Source: Roseomonas aerilata DSM 19363
Lineage (GTDB): Bacteria; Pseudomonadota; Alphaproteobacteria; Acetobacterales; Acetobacteraceae
Assembly: GCF_000711725.1 (NCBI RefSeq)
Contig: NZ_JONP01000011.1
Coordinates: 1-64,000, forward strand
Direction of reading: 5' to 3'
Length of the DNA: 64,000 nt
Positions 11,557 to 20,416 of this stretch are shown piece by piece. The notes under the pieces are model-generated. The model was given only the letters and a program-made list of their open reading frames with translations, did not search any database and was not told the origin of the DNA. A program made the translations under genes and the position numbers. Numbering within the stretch: position 1 is the stretch's first letter; each line of letters begins with the position of its first letter.

Positions 11557-12078
11557 TCAGGGTCCGCGGCGCCCGCCCGGCGCCGCCTGCGCGGGTGTCG
11601 ACGCGCCGCCAGCCCGCTCGGGCAGCCAGGCGTCGGTCCAACCCGTCTCCGGCTGGGTGCCTGCGGTCTGCACCTGCGTCGCGCCCGGCCCGGCGCGGCC
11701 GACGACGGTGATGGGCAGCACGCCCGGCAGCGTCCGGCAGCTCGGTGCGGGCCCACCAGGGGCGCCCGCGCCGGATTGCAGCGCGATGCGGCGGCGAAGG
11801 TCCTCCAGCGTACGGCAGAACAGCGCACCGGGCTCAAGGCGAGGTCCGGTGGCCGTGAGGCGCGGCGGCGGCGGGGCGACGGCCCGCTCACGGGGTGCAC
11901 CACCCCCGCCCATGCTCATTCCCGGGCCGCCCATCATGCCGCCGCCCATTCCGCCCCCGACCATCCCAGCCCCGGGGCCGCCGGGAGAGCCGAGTTGGGC
12001 CGCGGCCGGTTCGGCGAGGAGCAGCGCGGCGGTGCAGAGCACCGCGATCGAACCCGGCAGGCGCATGTCCATCCTCAT
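11557..12078 (-). CDS. Secreted Gly/Met-rich hypothetical protein
   Basis: The 173-residue product begins with a signal peptide ending near AEPAAAQL and continues with a glycine- and methionine-rich segment (GGGMGGGMMGGPGMSMGGGG). It ends in a domain with two cysteines (LFCRTLEDLRRRIALQ and SCRTLPGVLP) that could form a disulfide. No known family is recognised. The Met-rich stretch is the sort of sequence that can bind copper, but nothing nearby supports that. The ATG at 12066 is an alternative start. The gene is convergent with the esterase gene. Confidence 0.6.
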   Translation of the reverse strand: MRMDMRLPGSIAVLCTAALLLAEPAAAQLGSPGGPGAGMVGGGMGGGMMGGPGMSMGGGGAPRERAVAPPPPRLTATGPRLEPGALFCRTLEDLRRRIALQSGAGAPGGPAPSCRTLPGVLPITVVGRAGPGATQVQTAGTQPETGWTDAWLPERAGGASTPAQAAPGGRRGP

Positions 12079-12274
12079 CCTCCAACGGGGAGATTAGCGG
12101 GTTCGGCCCGCGCGCGGCAGGGGCACCGTGGTGTTGCGCCGAGGAACTGTCCCGCGAACGGCCGGTGACTACCGGCCACGGTCGCAAGAAGCTTGCGCGT
12201 GGCACGGCCGAAGCTGCAACCCGCCGCCCCCGCCTGCTTTGTAGCCGCAGCGCAGGCAAGCGCAGGACGGGTGC

Positions 12275-13168
12275 ATGTTCGGTAGGGCCTGGAAGCTGAT
12301 CAAAGACGCCGTCTCGGGTTTCGTGGAGCACGAGGCCATGACGCGAGGGGCGGCGATCGCCTGCTATACCCTCTTCTCGATCGCGCCCCTGCTCGTCGTC
12401 TCCGTCGCGATCGCCGGCTTCTTCTTCGGACGCGACACGGTGAGCGAGGCGGTCTCGGGCCAGCTCACCGGCCTCGTCGGGGTTCAGGGCGGCCAGGCCA
12501 TCGAAGCGATGATGAAGGGCAGCTCGAACGATGCGGGCAGCAAGGGCATCGCGGCCCTCATCGGAACCGGCATCCTCCTTATCACCGCCTCCGGTGTCTT
12601 CGCGGAGCTGCAGGGGGCGCTGAACGTCATCTGGCAGGCGGAGGCGAAGCCGGTTTCGGTCGGCGCGCTCGTCCGGGCGCGGGCGCTCTCCATCGGGCTT
12701 GTCGGGGCCACCGGATTCCTGCTGCTCGTCTCCCTTCTCGTCAGCGCCGTGCTCTCGGCCTTCGGCGGCTGGATCACTGGCTTCCTGCCCGTGCTCGAGA
12801 TCCTGCTGAAGGTCGTGAACTTCTTCGTCAGCGTTGGGCTCGTCGCGGTGCTGTTCGGGGCGATCTACAAGATCCTGCCGGACCGGCACCTCACTTGGCG
12901 GGACGTGGCGGTGGGGGCCCTGATCACGTCGTTCCTCTTCACCGTCGGTAAGACCGTGATCGGCTGGTACATCGGCGGCAGCGGCATGGCCGAGAGCTAC
13001 GGCGCCGCCGGGGCGCTCGTCGTGGTGCTCATCTGGGTCTACTACTCCGCGCAGGTCTTCCTGCTGGGGGCGGAGTTCACCCGCGCCTGGGCGGCACGGG
13101 AGGGCGGCTGGCGCGGCGCGCTCCCGCTCCGGAGCGCCACCGTGCCGATCGGCGCCGACGCGCCCTGA
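12275..13168 (+). CDS. YihY/BrkB-family inner-membrane protein
   Basis: YihY/BrkB (once mis-called RNase BN) proteins are polytopic membrane proteins of uncertain role, possibly transporters. The 297-residue product has the family opening HEAMTRGAAIACYTLFSIAPLL, about six hydrophobic segments, the conserved YKILPDRHLTWRDVAVGAL segment and the late SYGAAGALVVVLIWVYYSAQ motif. A short cytoplasmic tail follows. It stands alone. The family is certain; the function is not known. Confidence 0.93.
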   Translation: MFGRAWKLIKDAVSGFVEHEAMTRGAAIACYTLFSIAPLLVVSVAIAGFFFGRDTVSEAVSGQLTGLVGVQGGQAIEAMMKGSSNDAGSKGIAALIGTGILLITASGVFAELQGALNVIWQAEAKPVSVGALVRARALSIGLVGATGFLLLVSLLVSAVLSAFGGWITGFLPVLEILLKVVNFFVSVGLVAVLFGAIYKILPDRHLTWRDVAVGALITSFLFTVGKTVIGWYIGGSGMAESYGAAGALVVVLIWVYYSAQVFLLGAEFTRAWAAREGGWRGALPLRSATVPIGADAP

Positions 13169-13186
13169 AGGGCGCCGCCGCTTCCC

Positions 13187-14101
13187 TTACCCCTCCCGCG
13201 CAATCCGCCGGCAGTGCTCCAGCGCCGCTTCAATTAGATTGTCGCTCGCCTCCGGCGTACGGAAGGCGGAGTGGGCCGAAAGCGTGGCGTTCTCCACCTT
13301 CGAGAGCGTGTGCCCGGCCGGCAGCGGCTCCTCGGCATAAACGTCGAGCGCGAGGCGGATGGCGCCGCTCTCCGCCGCGCGGGCCAGCGCGGCCTCGTCC
13401 GTGAGCGCCCCGCGGGCGGTGTTCACGAAGACCGCGCCCGGCCGCATCTTCGCGATCAGCTCCTCCGAGAGAAACCCGCGCGTCTCGTCGTTCAGCAGGA
13501 GGTGCATCGAGACGACGTGGCTCTCGGCCAGGAGGGTGTCGAGGGAGGTGAACTCCACCCCCTTCGCCTCCCGCGGCGTGCGGTTCCAGGCGAGAACGCG
13601 CAGCCCCGCCCCGTTGCAGAGCCGGGCCATCTCCGCCCCGATGCCGCCGAAGCCGATGAGGCCCACGGTCTTGCGGGTCAGTTCGATCCCGTCCGTACGG
13701 GGCCAGCCGCCGGCACGGATGCCGCGGTCCATCCCCGCCAGCCCCTTGGCCGAGGCCCACATGAGCGCGAAGGCCATCTCCGCCACGGCGGTGTCGCCGT
13801 AGCCCTTGATGATGTGGACCTGGATGCCGCACTCGGCCTCCAGTTCCTCGGGGTTCATGTAGCTGCGCGCGCCTGTGCCCAGGAAGACGACGTGCTTCAG
13901 CCCGGGGATCGCCTTCGCGATCCCGGTCGGCAGGTGCGTGTGGTCGATAATGGCGATGTCGTGCCCGGCGAGCACGGCCGGCAGCCCGTCCGGCTTGATG
14001 TCCGGGTTCCGGTTGACGGTGACGGGCATGTCGGCCGGGCGGTGGAGACGCTCCATGACCTCCGCCAGGGCGCCCCCGGCATCGACGAAACAGGCGCGCA
14101 T
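13187..14101 (-). CDS. NAD-dependent D-2-hydroxyacid dehydrogenase family protein
   Basis: This family reduces 2-keto acids or oxidises D-2-hydroxyacids with NAD(P). The Rossmann motif VGLIGFGGIGAEMARL lies in the middle. The catalytic Arg sits in FVNTARGALTDE, the Glu in VYAEEPLP and the His in ATLSAHSAFRT, so the catalytic set is complete. The start at 14101 (MRACFVDAGG) has GGAGA 9 nt upstream; an in-frame ATG at 14116 would add five residues. Substrate specificity cannot be read from the sequence. It is convergent with the yihY-type gene. Confidence 0.88.
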   Translation of the reverse strand: MRACFVDAGGALAEVMERLHRPADMPVTVNRNPDIKPDGLPAVLAGHDIAIIDHTHLPTGIAKAIPGLKHVVFLGTGARSYMNPEELEAECGIQVHIIKGYGDTAVAEMAFALMWASAKGLAGMDRGIRAGGWPRTDGIELTRKTVGLIGFGGIGAEMARLCNGAGLRVLAWNRTPREAKGVEFTSLDTLLAESHVVSMHLLLNDETRGFLSEELIAKMRPGAVFVNTARGALTDEAALARAAESGAIRLALDVYAEEPLPAGHTLSKVENATLSAHSAFRTPEASDNLIEAALEHCRRIAREG

Positions 14102-14191
14102 GCAGCGGATCTCCATCGTGAACTCGGCCCGATGGTAGCCGGGGCCGGGGGACCCTCCAACGGGAGGGCGGCGTTTTGCCGCCCCGCTGCA

Positions 14192-14683
14192 TCAGCCACC
14201 CGCCGGATTGCCGGCGGAGGGCTGGCCCGCACTGAACGAGAGGTATTTATCCAGTGCTTCCACCAGCCTGGCCGTTGGTTCGGCCGGGCCGGCGATGGTG
14301 TTCCCGTCTTTCGGGGCGACAGCATGGTCGCCATCGCGGCTGCCCAGGGCTTCCTGCCCCGAGAGCAGCGCGGACATGGTGGCGGAGGAAAGAGCGGGGG
14401 ACGTCACCGGGGCGCCCGGCTGGACGGCTTCCATTTCCGCCTGGGTGATCAGGCCGTCTCCGTTGGCGTCCACCCGGGCGAAGGCCGCCGCCGAGAAGCT
14501 TGCAGCCTCCTTCACCTTCGCGGGATCGGACACCCTCGCGCCGGGCTTCCCCGGCGACATGGCGGCGAACTCCGCCAGGCTCAGCCCTCCATTGCCGTCC
14601 CTGTCAGCGCGGGAAAAGCTTCTTTCCCGCAGCTGCCTGACCATGTCCGCCGCTTGCGCGCCGGTGGCCGATGAGACCTGCAC
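14192..14683 (-). CDS. EF-hand calcium-binding domain protein
   Basis: Two canonical EF-hand loops are visible, DRDGNGGLSLAEF and DANGDGLITQAEM, each with the Asp-x-Asp-x-Asn/Asp-Gly pattern. This suggests Ca2+ binding. There is no clear signal peptide. The GTG at 14683 (reading MQVSSATGAQ, 163 residues) has AAGGGA about 10 nt upstream and matches the start style of similar proteins; a GTG at 14713 is possible. The C-terminal ~60 residues are low complexity. Its partner and role are unknown. Confidence 0.7.
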   Translation of the reverse strand: MQVSSATGAQAADMVRQLRERSFSRADRDGNGGLSLAEFAAMSPGKPGARVSDPAKVKEAASFSAAAFARVDANGDGLITQAEMEAVQPGAPVTSPALSSATMSALLSGQEALGSRDGDHAVAPKDGNTIAGPAEPTARLVEALDKYLSFSAGQPSAGNPAGG

Positions 14684-14781
14684 GACACGGTTCCCTTGCT
14701 GGAGGTGGCGCACCCGTCGAGTCGGGCGCGGCCCCGCCGCGCGGAGCGTCTTTTTTTAGACTGCCAACCGTAGCCGATTCC

Positions 14782-15759
14782 TTACGATTTGTTGCCGTCG
14801 TCGCTTTTCTGAGACAGCATCTCTCCGTCTCTGTCGCTCGGCCAGGCGAACATCAGCTCGTGCTTGTTGTGGGCGCCGTGGAAGAGCACCCCGCCTGGGA
14901 TGGCTGCGAAGGCCGCCGCGGTCTCGTGGTCGGTCTCGGCCTGGAACTTGATCGTCACGACGATGTTCCGCGCCGCCCCCGCCTCCATCCAGCGGCGCAC
15001 GAGGCCCAGCAGGCGCGCGGGGTAGCAGATGATGTCCGAGAAAAGCCAATCGACGGAATAGGGATCGAGCCCGAAGGCGCTCTCCCGCCGCACCGTCACG
15101 TTGGGCAGGGCGGCGACCCCGGGGTCCATCTCCGCCTTGTCCACGGCCGTGACCTGCGCGCCCAGTTGCGCCAGCGCCCAGCTCCAGCCGCCGGGCACGG
15201 CGCCGAGGTCGAGGCAGGTCTCGCCGGGCGCGGGCCAGCGGCCGAGGCGGGTCAGGGCTTCCCAAAGCTTGAGATAGGCGCGGCTCGGCGGCCCCTCCCG
15301 GTCCTCGGCGAAGACGGGGGCACCGTTGACGAAGGGGCTCGTCTTCGTAGGGCTCGCCAGCAGCCGGTCGGGCGCCAGCAGCGTCCAGGCCCCGAGATGC
15401 GAGGTCGGCCGCGGCTGGGGGAAGACGATCGGCTTCGGCCGCAGCGGCGCCAGCGCGTCCTGGATGAGGGCGGCGCGGCGGTGGTGCGCCACGTCCAGCA
15501 GCGCCCAGTTACGCTGGATAGCGCGGAGCGCATTGGCCGCGAGCTTGATCGAGGGCACCTCGACCTCCCGCGGCGCCGTCCAGGTATCGAGGGACCAGGG
15601 GACCGCGGCCGACCCCTCGGCCGGCGGGTCCGGCGAGAGGGCGAGCGGGCCGTGCCAGCCCCCGATACGGCGACCGGCGCGGCGGAGGTCCTCGGCCAGC
15701 TCTGCCTCGAAACCCTCCGCGGCGAGGTAGGCCGCGCGGATCACGCGCTCAGTCGTCAC
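14782..15759 (-). CDS. RlmM-like SAM-dependent 2'-O-ribose methyltransferase (FtsJ fold)
   Basis: RlmM 2'-O-methylates C2498 of 23S rRNA. The 325-residue product has a THUMP-like N-terminal region and a C-terminal RrmJ fold. The SAM motif is CLDLGAVPGGWSWAL, and the K-D-K-E tetrad of ribose methyltransferases can be traced in KLWEAL, FSDII, TIKFQ and HELMF. The start is GTG at 15759, 4 nt after the stop of the DUF423 gene, so the two genes form an operon. RlmM proper is the most likely identity. Confidence 0.8.
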   Translation of the reverse strand: MTTERVIRAAYLAAEGFEAELAEDLRRAGRRIGGWHGPLALSPDPPAEGSAAVPWSLDTWTAPREVEVPSIKLAANALRAIQRNWALLDVAHHRRAALIQDALAPLRPKPIVFPQPRPTSHLGAWTLLAPDRLLASPTKTSPFVNGAPVFAEDREGPPSRAYLKLWEALTRLGRWPAPGETCLDLGAVPGGWSWALAQLGAQVTAVDKAEMDPGVAALPNVTVRRESAFGLDPYSVDWLFSDIICYPARLLGLVRRWMEAGAARNIVVTIKFQAETDHETAAAFAAIPGGVLFHGAHNKHELMFAWPSDRDGEMLSQKSDDGNKS

Positions 15760-15763
15760 GTGT

Positions 15764-16129
15764 TCAGGGCCGGTGCAGCAGGGCGGCGACGGCGAGGAGG
15801 AGCCAGCCGAGCATGAGCAGCATCCCCCCTGTCGGCGCGACGCCGCCGAGGCTGCGCCCGGTGAGCGCCACGTTCCACACGGCGCCGCAGAAGAGGATCA
15901 TCCCAAGAAGGAAGGCGATCCCCGCCCCGCCCGTCGCCCAGCCGCCCCAGCGATCCGCGAGGATGCCGGCCGCGATCAGCGCCAGCGCGTGCCAGCCCTG
16001 CTGGGTGAGGGCGTTGTCGATCATCCGCGTGCGGGCGGGGTCGAGCGCGAGCCCGTGGGCGGCCCAGGCCGAGAGGGCGACGGCGAGCAGGCCGGCGAGG
16101 GCGCCGGCCGCGATCAGGATGCGCGACAT
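15764..16129 (-). CDS. DUF423 small integral membrane protein
   Basis: DUF423 proteins (YgdD-like) are about 120 residues long with four membrane helices and no known function. The 121-residue product shows the typical opening with GALAGLLAVALSAWAAHGL, then QQGWHALALIAAGIL and GIAFLLGMILFCGAVWNVAL, ending in GWLLLAVAALLHRP. It is the first gene of a two-gene unit with the RlmM-like gene, a neighbourhood often seen for this family. Confidence 0.9.
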   Translation of the reverse strand: MSRILIAAGALAGLLAVALSAWAAHGLALDPARTRMIDNALTQQGWHALALIAAGILADRWGGWATGGAGIAFLLGMILFCGAVWNVALTGRSLGGVAPTGGMLLMLGWLLLAVAALLHRP

Positions 16130-16231
16130 GGGGTGGGGTTAGCAGAGGCGGGGGCTGGCGGGGAGCCGCGGCTTGCGCAGGGCGGGCCGGCGGATTCCTA
16201 TGCGCCCTCCCGCAAGGAGGCCCCTTCCCCG

Positions 16232-17437
16232 ATGATCACGCTCGCGAGCCGCCTGGACGGGGTCGCCCCCTCGGCCTCCGCCACGATGACGCAGCGCGCG
16301 CGCGAGCTGGCCGTGACGGGTGAGCGCGTGATCGGCCTCTCCCAGGGGCAGCCGGACTTTCCCACGCCCGACCACGCGATCGAGGCGGCGCACCGCGCTG
16401 CGCTCGAAGGCCAGACGAAATACCCGCCCATCGCCGGCACGCCCGCGCTGAAGGAGGCGATCCGGCGGAAGTTCAGCCGGGAGAACGGGCTGGACTACGC
16501 GGCCGACGAGATCCTCGTCTGCAACGGCGGCAAGCAGGTTCTCTACAACGCGATGATGGCGACCCTGAACCCGGGAGACGAGGTGGTGATCCCCCGCCCC
16601 TTCTGGATCAGCTACGCCGACATGGCCGTGCTGGCAGGGGGCGTGGCCGTGCCGGTGGATTGCCCGCAGGGGAACGGCTTCAAGCTCCGCCCGGAGGACC
16701 TGGAGGCCGCGATCACGCCCCGGACGCGCTGGGTGATGCTGAACTTCCCGAACAACCCGACGGGCGCCGCCTGCTCCCGCGCCGAGATGCGGGCGCTCGC
16801 CGACGTCATCCTGCGCCATCCGCACGTCATGGTGCTGACGGACGACATGTACGAGCACCTCCTCTACGACGGCGGCGCCTTCTGCACGATCGCCGAGGTG
16901 GAGCCGGCGCTGCGCGAGCGCACCCTGACCGTGAACGGCGTCTCCAAGACCTACGCGATGACGGGGTGGCGGATCGGCTATTGCGGCGGGCCGCGCGCGC
17001 TGATCCAGGGCATGACGAACATGCAGGGCCAATCGACCAGCGGCGCCTCCGCCATCAGCCAGGCCGCCGCTGCCGCCGCGCTGGACGGGCCGCAGGGCCT
17101 CGTGGCGGAGCGGACGGAGTCATTCCGCCGCCGCCGGGATGTGGCGGTAGAGATGCTGAACGCGGCGCCGGGCATTCGCTGCCACCGGCCGGAAGGCGCC
17201 TTCTACCTCTTCCCCGACGTCTCAGGCCTCATCGGCCGCACGAGCCGCGGCGGACGACTGATCGCCAACGATGCGGACCTCGCCATGGCGCTGCTTGAGG
17301 AGGCGAAGGTTGGCACGGTGCAGGGCGCCGCCTATGGCATGAGCCCGCACCTGCGGATCTCCTACGCGCTCGATACCGAGACCCTGCGGGAGGGCTGCGC
17401 GCGCATCCAGGAGTTCTGCCGCGGATTGAACCGATAG
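16232..17437 (+). CDS. PLP-dependent class I aminotransferase (aspartate aminotransferase-like)
   Basis: Fold-type I aminotransferases of subgroup I-gamma act on aspartate, prephenate or aromatic amino acids. The 401-residue length is normal. Visible motifs are GQPDFPTP near the N-terminus, NGGKQVLYNA, the PLP-ring region NFPNNPTGA, TDDMYEHLLYDG, the PLP lysine in NGVSKTYAMTGWRIGY and the late HLRISYA with the carboxylate-binding Arg. The ATG has AAGGAGG about 11 nt upstream. It is divergent from DUF423. The exact amino donor is open. Confidence 0.9.
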   Translation: MITLASRLDGVAPSASATMTQRARELAVTGERVIGLSQGQPDFPTPDHAIEAAHRAALEGQTKYPPIAGTPALKEAIRRKFSRENGLDYAADEILVCNGGKQVLYNAMMATLNPGDEVVIPRPFWISYADMAVLAGGVAVPVDCPQGNGFKLRPEDLEAAITPRTRWVMLNFPNNPTGAACSRAEMRALADVILRHPHVMVLTDDMYEHLLYDGGAFCTIAEVEPALRERTLTVNGVSKTYAMTGWRIGYCGGPRALIQGMTNMQGQSTSGASAISQAAAAAALDGPQGLVAERTESFRRRRDVAVEMLNAAPGIRCHRPEGAFYLFPDVSGLIGRTSRGGRLIANDADLAMALLEEAKVGTVQGAAYGMSPHLRISYALDTETLREGCARIQEFCRGLNR

Positions 17438-17470
17438 CGCGTGTAACGGCCCCGAACCCGGGTCGCCGAT

Positions 17471-17500
17471 CGCCGACGCCGGGTGGGGCTCACGTCGGCG
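17471..17500. terminator. Bidirectional hairpin between convergent genes
   Basis: CGCCGACG (17471-17478) pairs with CGTCGGCG (17493-17500) across a 14-nt loop. It lies between the aminotransferase gene and a minus-strand gene whose stop codon (17490-17492) is in the loop. There is no T-run, so termination is only inferred. Confidence 0.35.
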
Positions 17501-18068
17501 CCGCGTCCGACGACATCACCACGGATAACCTGAAGCCGCGCAGGAGGCCTGCTTCCCCCTCGGACGGGTCGGCCGGCATGACCACCACGGGAGAACTCTC
17601 CCCGATCTCCGCCAACACCCCGGGCAGGCTGATGGCGGTGACCAGCCCCCTCACGTGCCGGATCGCGTCCTCCTCCTGCGCGTCCGCGCCGAACGGCAGC
17701 GTCGCGGTTCCCTCCGGTTCCGGCACGGCCTCAGGCCCGGCCGCGATGCTGAAGCCCCGGATGGCGAGCCCGCCCTGCTTCCTCTCCACGACCCAGCCGC
17801 CTATCCCGCCGCTGCCGGAGGCGCCCTCCGGTCGCGCTTCGAGCCAGAACAGCGGCGGCAGAGCGTCCAGCACGGCGGGCGAGCGCGACACCTCGGAGAG
17901 AGCCAGCCCCCGCGCCAGTTCCGCGATGCTGTCGTCGATCGCCGCCGCCGGCGCTCCCTCGGCGCGCAGGCGCCGCGCCGCACGCCGGGCCTCGACCGGG
18001 GCGTGCTCCCCAAGCATGGCAGCCAGCAGGCCGCCCTCAGGGAACCTCGCTCTTGGCCTTCCCTGCAT
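17490..18068 (-). CDS. Hypothetical protein, 192 residues
   Basis: No family is recognised. The N-terminal half is helical and Ala/Arg-rich (HAPVEARRAARRLRAEGAP), followed by a likely beta-rich segment (GGWVVERKQGGLAIRGFSIA) and an acidic stretch. There is no signal peptide or membrane helix. The ATG at 18068 was chosen because GGAGGAGG lies a few nucleotides upstream; an in-frame ATG at 18122 would add 18 Arg/Ser-rich residues. Codon use resembles the neighbours. Confidence 0.65.
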   Translation of the reverse strand: MQGRPRARFPEGGLLAAMLGEHAPVEARRAARRLRAEGAPAAAIDDSIAELARGLALSEVSRSPAVLDALPPLFWLEARPEGASGSGGIGGWVVERKQGGLAIRGFSIAAGPEAVPEPEGTATLPFGADAQEEDAIRHVRGLVTAISLPGVLAEIGESSPVVVMPADPSEGEAGLLRGFRLSVVMSSDAAPT

Positions 18069-18224
18069 CGTCCGCCTCCTCCGTGATGCCGAGTGATGCC
18101 CCAGGGCGGGGGACCGCGCCAACCCGCCGCCCCGACGACCGCGATGAGGGCTCGACGCGGGCCGGGTTCGCCAACCGCCGCATGATCGGCTTTACAGAGG
18201 TCGATCTTTCTTGGGGAGGAAGCG

Positions 18225-18908
18225 ATGCGTCATTGGTTACTGGCGAGCCTGCTGCTCCTCGGCAGCACCGGCAGCAGGGCCGAGGGCCCGGCGGATCGGC
18301 GGGCGGCGGCCCAGCGCGTGGCCGAGGACACGATCAGGGAGCTGGTGAGCGGCCCGGTGAGCTTCCGGAACGTCGCGGCCTTCCGGCAGGGCACGCCGCG
18401 TGCGGTGGCGGTTTGTGGAGGGGTGAGGATCGGGGCCGCATCCGGTCCCCTCACGCCCTTCATCGTGGTCGTCACCTACCGGGACGAGGAGAGCGAGGGC
18501 GCCACCGTCACGCCGATCCTCGCCACGACTGGCGAGGGCGCCGCCCGCGTCACGTCCGAGACCGCGAGCCGCTGCCGCGAGGGAGGAGGTCCGCCGCCCC
18601 GCGGCGCCGGCCCGCCAGCACCGGTCCCTGGCGAGGGGAATCTCCGGCAGCAGGAAACCCGGCAGGAGCGTCCGGCCCCACCGCCACCGTCCTCGGCCGA
18701 CGGCGCCAGCCGGGGCGACACCGTGACGGCACGCCTGCCCGGTAGCCTGCGAAGCAGTCCCAATGGGCGCGGGGCCTTCATCGGCGTCCTGCGGGCCGGC
18801 ACCAGCGTCACGATCTACGGGACCGCACCGGGCGGCTGGTACCAGGTGGGCGACGCCTCCGGCCCTAGCGGCTGGGTCCATGGTAGCCGGCTGTTCGGCA
18901 GGCCGTAG
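18225..18908 (+). CDS. Secreted bacterial SH3-domain protein
   Basis: A signal peptide (LLASLLLLGSTGSRA) precedes a ~110-residue region of unknown fold with the pair CGGVRIGA and ASRCRE, whose cysteines may bond. A Pro-rich linker follows, and then a C-terminal SH3b domain (residues ~162-227) runs from TVTARLPGSLRSSPN through GTSVTIYG and GGWYQVGD to GWVHGSRL. SH3b domains often bind peptidoglycan or cell-surface ligands. The start has GGGGAGGAAG just upstream. The partner is unknown. Confidence 0.8.
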   Translation: MRHWLLASLLLLGSTGSRAEGPADRRAAAQRVAEDTIRELVSGPVSFRNVAAFRQGTPRAVAVCGGVRIGAASGPLTPFIVVVTYRDEESEGATVTPILATTGEGAARVTSETASRCREGGGPPPRGAGPPAPVPGEGNLRQQETRQERPAPPPPSSADGASRGDTVTARLPGSLRSSPNGRGAFIGVLRAGTSVTIYGTAPGGWYQVGDASGPSGWVHGSRLFGRP

Positions 18909-19016
18909 GAGCCGACGGGTTCCGAACGTGCTCGGTGGCCTGCACCGCTGGCCCCTGCCTTGCTTCACGCCCTGGGTGAGACGGTGCGCGGGCACCGCGA
19001 AGGAGGCTCTGGCGTC

Positions 19017-20063
19017 ATGGCGATGAGCGGAACCCGGCGGCTGCGATGGTTCGTGGCGGCGCTCGCCGCGGCGATGGGCCTGCCCATGCTCGCGAGCGCG
19101 CAGGTCCTGCCCGGCCCAACCCTCGCGGGCATCCGCGCGAAGGGCATCCTCGATTGCGGCGCCAACCCTGGCTCGCCCGGCTTCGGCGTGCCGGACAGCC
19201 GGGGCGAGCACCGCGGCATGGACCCCGACATCTGCCGCGCCATCGCGGCGGCGACCCTCGGCGATCCCGCGAAGGTGCGCTTCACGGTGCTCACGAGCCA
19301 GTCCCGCATCCCCGCGCTCCAGTCCGGGCAGGTCGATATCGTCGCCCGCACCTTCACCTGGACCATGGCGCGGGAGGCCGGTTCCGGCCTGCAATTCGGC
19401 CCGATCATCTTCCATGACGGCCAGGGCTTCATTATCCGCCACGCGGCGGGGGTGGAGCGGGCGGCGCAGCTCGGCGGCGCCACCATCTGCGTCACTGCCG
19501 GTTCCACCAACGAGCTGAACCTGGCGGACTGGGCGCGCACCAACCGCCTCTCGATCCACCCGCTGGTCTTCGAGAGCAACGAGGACACGCGCAAGGCCTA
19601 CGCCGCCGGCCGCTGCGACAGCTACACGCTGGATGCGAGCCAACTTGCGGGCTTCCGCAGCGCCCTCGACCGGCCGGACGACCACGTGATTCTGCCCGAC
19701 ATCATCAGCAAGGAACCGCTCGCCCCCGCCGTGCGGAAGGGCGACCCGCAGTGGTACGACATCATGCGCTGGACGGTGTACGCCCTCATCCTCGCGGAGG
19801 AGTTGGGCGTCACCGCCGCCAACGCGGAGCCGATGCTCGAAAGCCCGAACCCCGACATCCGACGCCTGCTGGGCGTGACCGGCGATTTCGGCCCCTCGAT
19901 CGGCCTCGACCGCCGCTGGGCCCTCAACGCCATCCGCGCCGTCGGGAACTACGGCGAGATCTTCGAGCGGCATCTCGGCGTGAACACGCCAGTAGGCCTC
20001 AGGCGCGGGGTGAACGACCTCTGGAGCCGCGGCGGGATCCTCTACGCGCCGCCGATCCGCTGA
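19017..20063 (+). CDS. Amino-acid ABC transporter periplasmic binding protein, AapJ-like
   Basis: AapJ-type proteins bind a range of L-amino acids for a high-affinity ABC importer. The 348-residue product has a signal peptide ending LASAQ, then ILDCGANPGSPGFG, HRGMDPDICRAIAAA (substrate carboxylate site), the hinge region TICVTAGSTNELNLAD and the late SPNPDIRRLLGVTGDFG and LDRRWALNAIRAVGNYGE. The permease and ATPase genes are not beside it, so it is either an orphan or serves a transporter encoded elsewhere. The ATG has AAGGAGG about 12 nt upstream. Confidence 0.88.
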   Translation: MAMSGTRRLRWFVAALAAAMGLPMLASAQVLPGPTLAGIRAKGILDCGANPGSPGFGVPDSRGEHRGMDPDICRAIAAATLGDPAKVRFTVLTSQSRIPALQSGQVDIVARTFTWTMAREAGSGLQFGPIIFHDGQGFIIRHAAGVERAAQLGGATICVTAGSTNELNLADWARTNRLSIHPLVFESNEDTRKAYAAGRCDSYTLDASQLAGFRSALDRPDDHVILPDIISKEPLAPAVRKGDPQWYDIMRWTVYALILAEELGVTAANAEPMLESPNPDIRRLLGVTGDFGPSIGLDRRWALNAIRAVGNYGEIFERHLGVNTPVGLRRGVNDLWSRGGILYAPPIR

Positions 20064-20072
20064 GGCTCCGGC

Positions 20073-20240
20073 TTAGCGCTGGCTCTTTGTCTCGGCCATC
20101 CGCTTGCCCAGCATCCCCGCGACGGCGGCGACGCCGAGCGCGCCGAGCACGGCGCCGGCCATCACATGGGTCGCCACCACACCCGCGGCGTGAAGGCCGA
20201 GCAGTGCGCTGCGGAAGGGGCGGAAGGGGTTGGGGAGCAT
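20073..20240 (-). CDS. Small membrane protein, 55 residues
   Basis: The product starts MLPNPFRPFRSALLG and contains one or two hydrophobic stretches (GVVATHVMAGAV and LGALGVAAVAGML) before a basic end, GKRMAETKSQR. Its ATG shares a base with the stop codon of the 39-residue ORF upstream (TGATG), which favours real, coupled translation. No family is recognised. The pair lies downstream of the zinc-binding protein gene on the same strand, behind a hairpin. Confidence 0.55.
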   Translation of the reverse strand: MLPNPFRPFRSALLGLHAAGVVATHVMAGAVLGALGVAAVAGMLGKRMAETKSQR

Positions 20241-20359
20241 CAGCGCATCCCCCCAAGCGCGCGGCGGCCGAGAAGGATGCCGGCGGCGAGGGCGGTGCCG
20301 AGCGGGATCCCGATGCTAAGGCCCGTCAGCGACAGGGCGAAGGAGGCGATGATCGGCAT
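20240..20359 (-). CDS. Small membrane protein, 39 residues
   Basis: The product is almost entirely hydrophobic: IIASFALSLTGLSIGIPL is followed by GTALAAGILLG and a basic end, RRALGGMR. The ATG has GGGAG about 8 nt upstream. The stop overlaps the next small gene as TGATG. Two adjacent, overlapping tiny membrane ORFs are unlikely by chance, but no function can be assigned. They could be accessory subunits of a transporter or a two-part regulator. Confidence 0.5.
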   Translation of the reverse strand: MPIIASFALSLTGLSIGIPLGTALAAGILLGRRALGGMR

Positions 20360-20416
20360 TGGAGAGGCTCCCGTTTCCGGGCACTGACCTGGGCCTGTCT
20401 TGCCGGAGCGAAAGGG

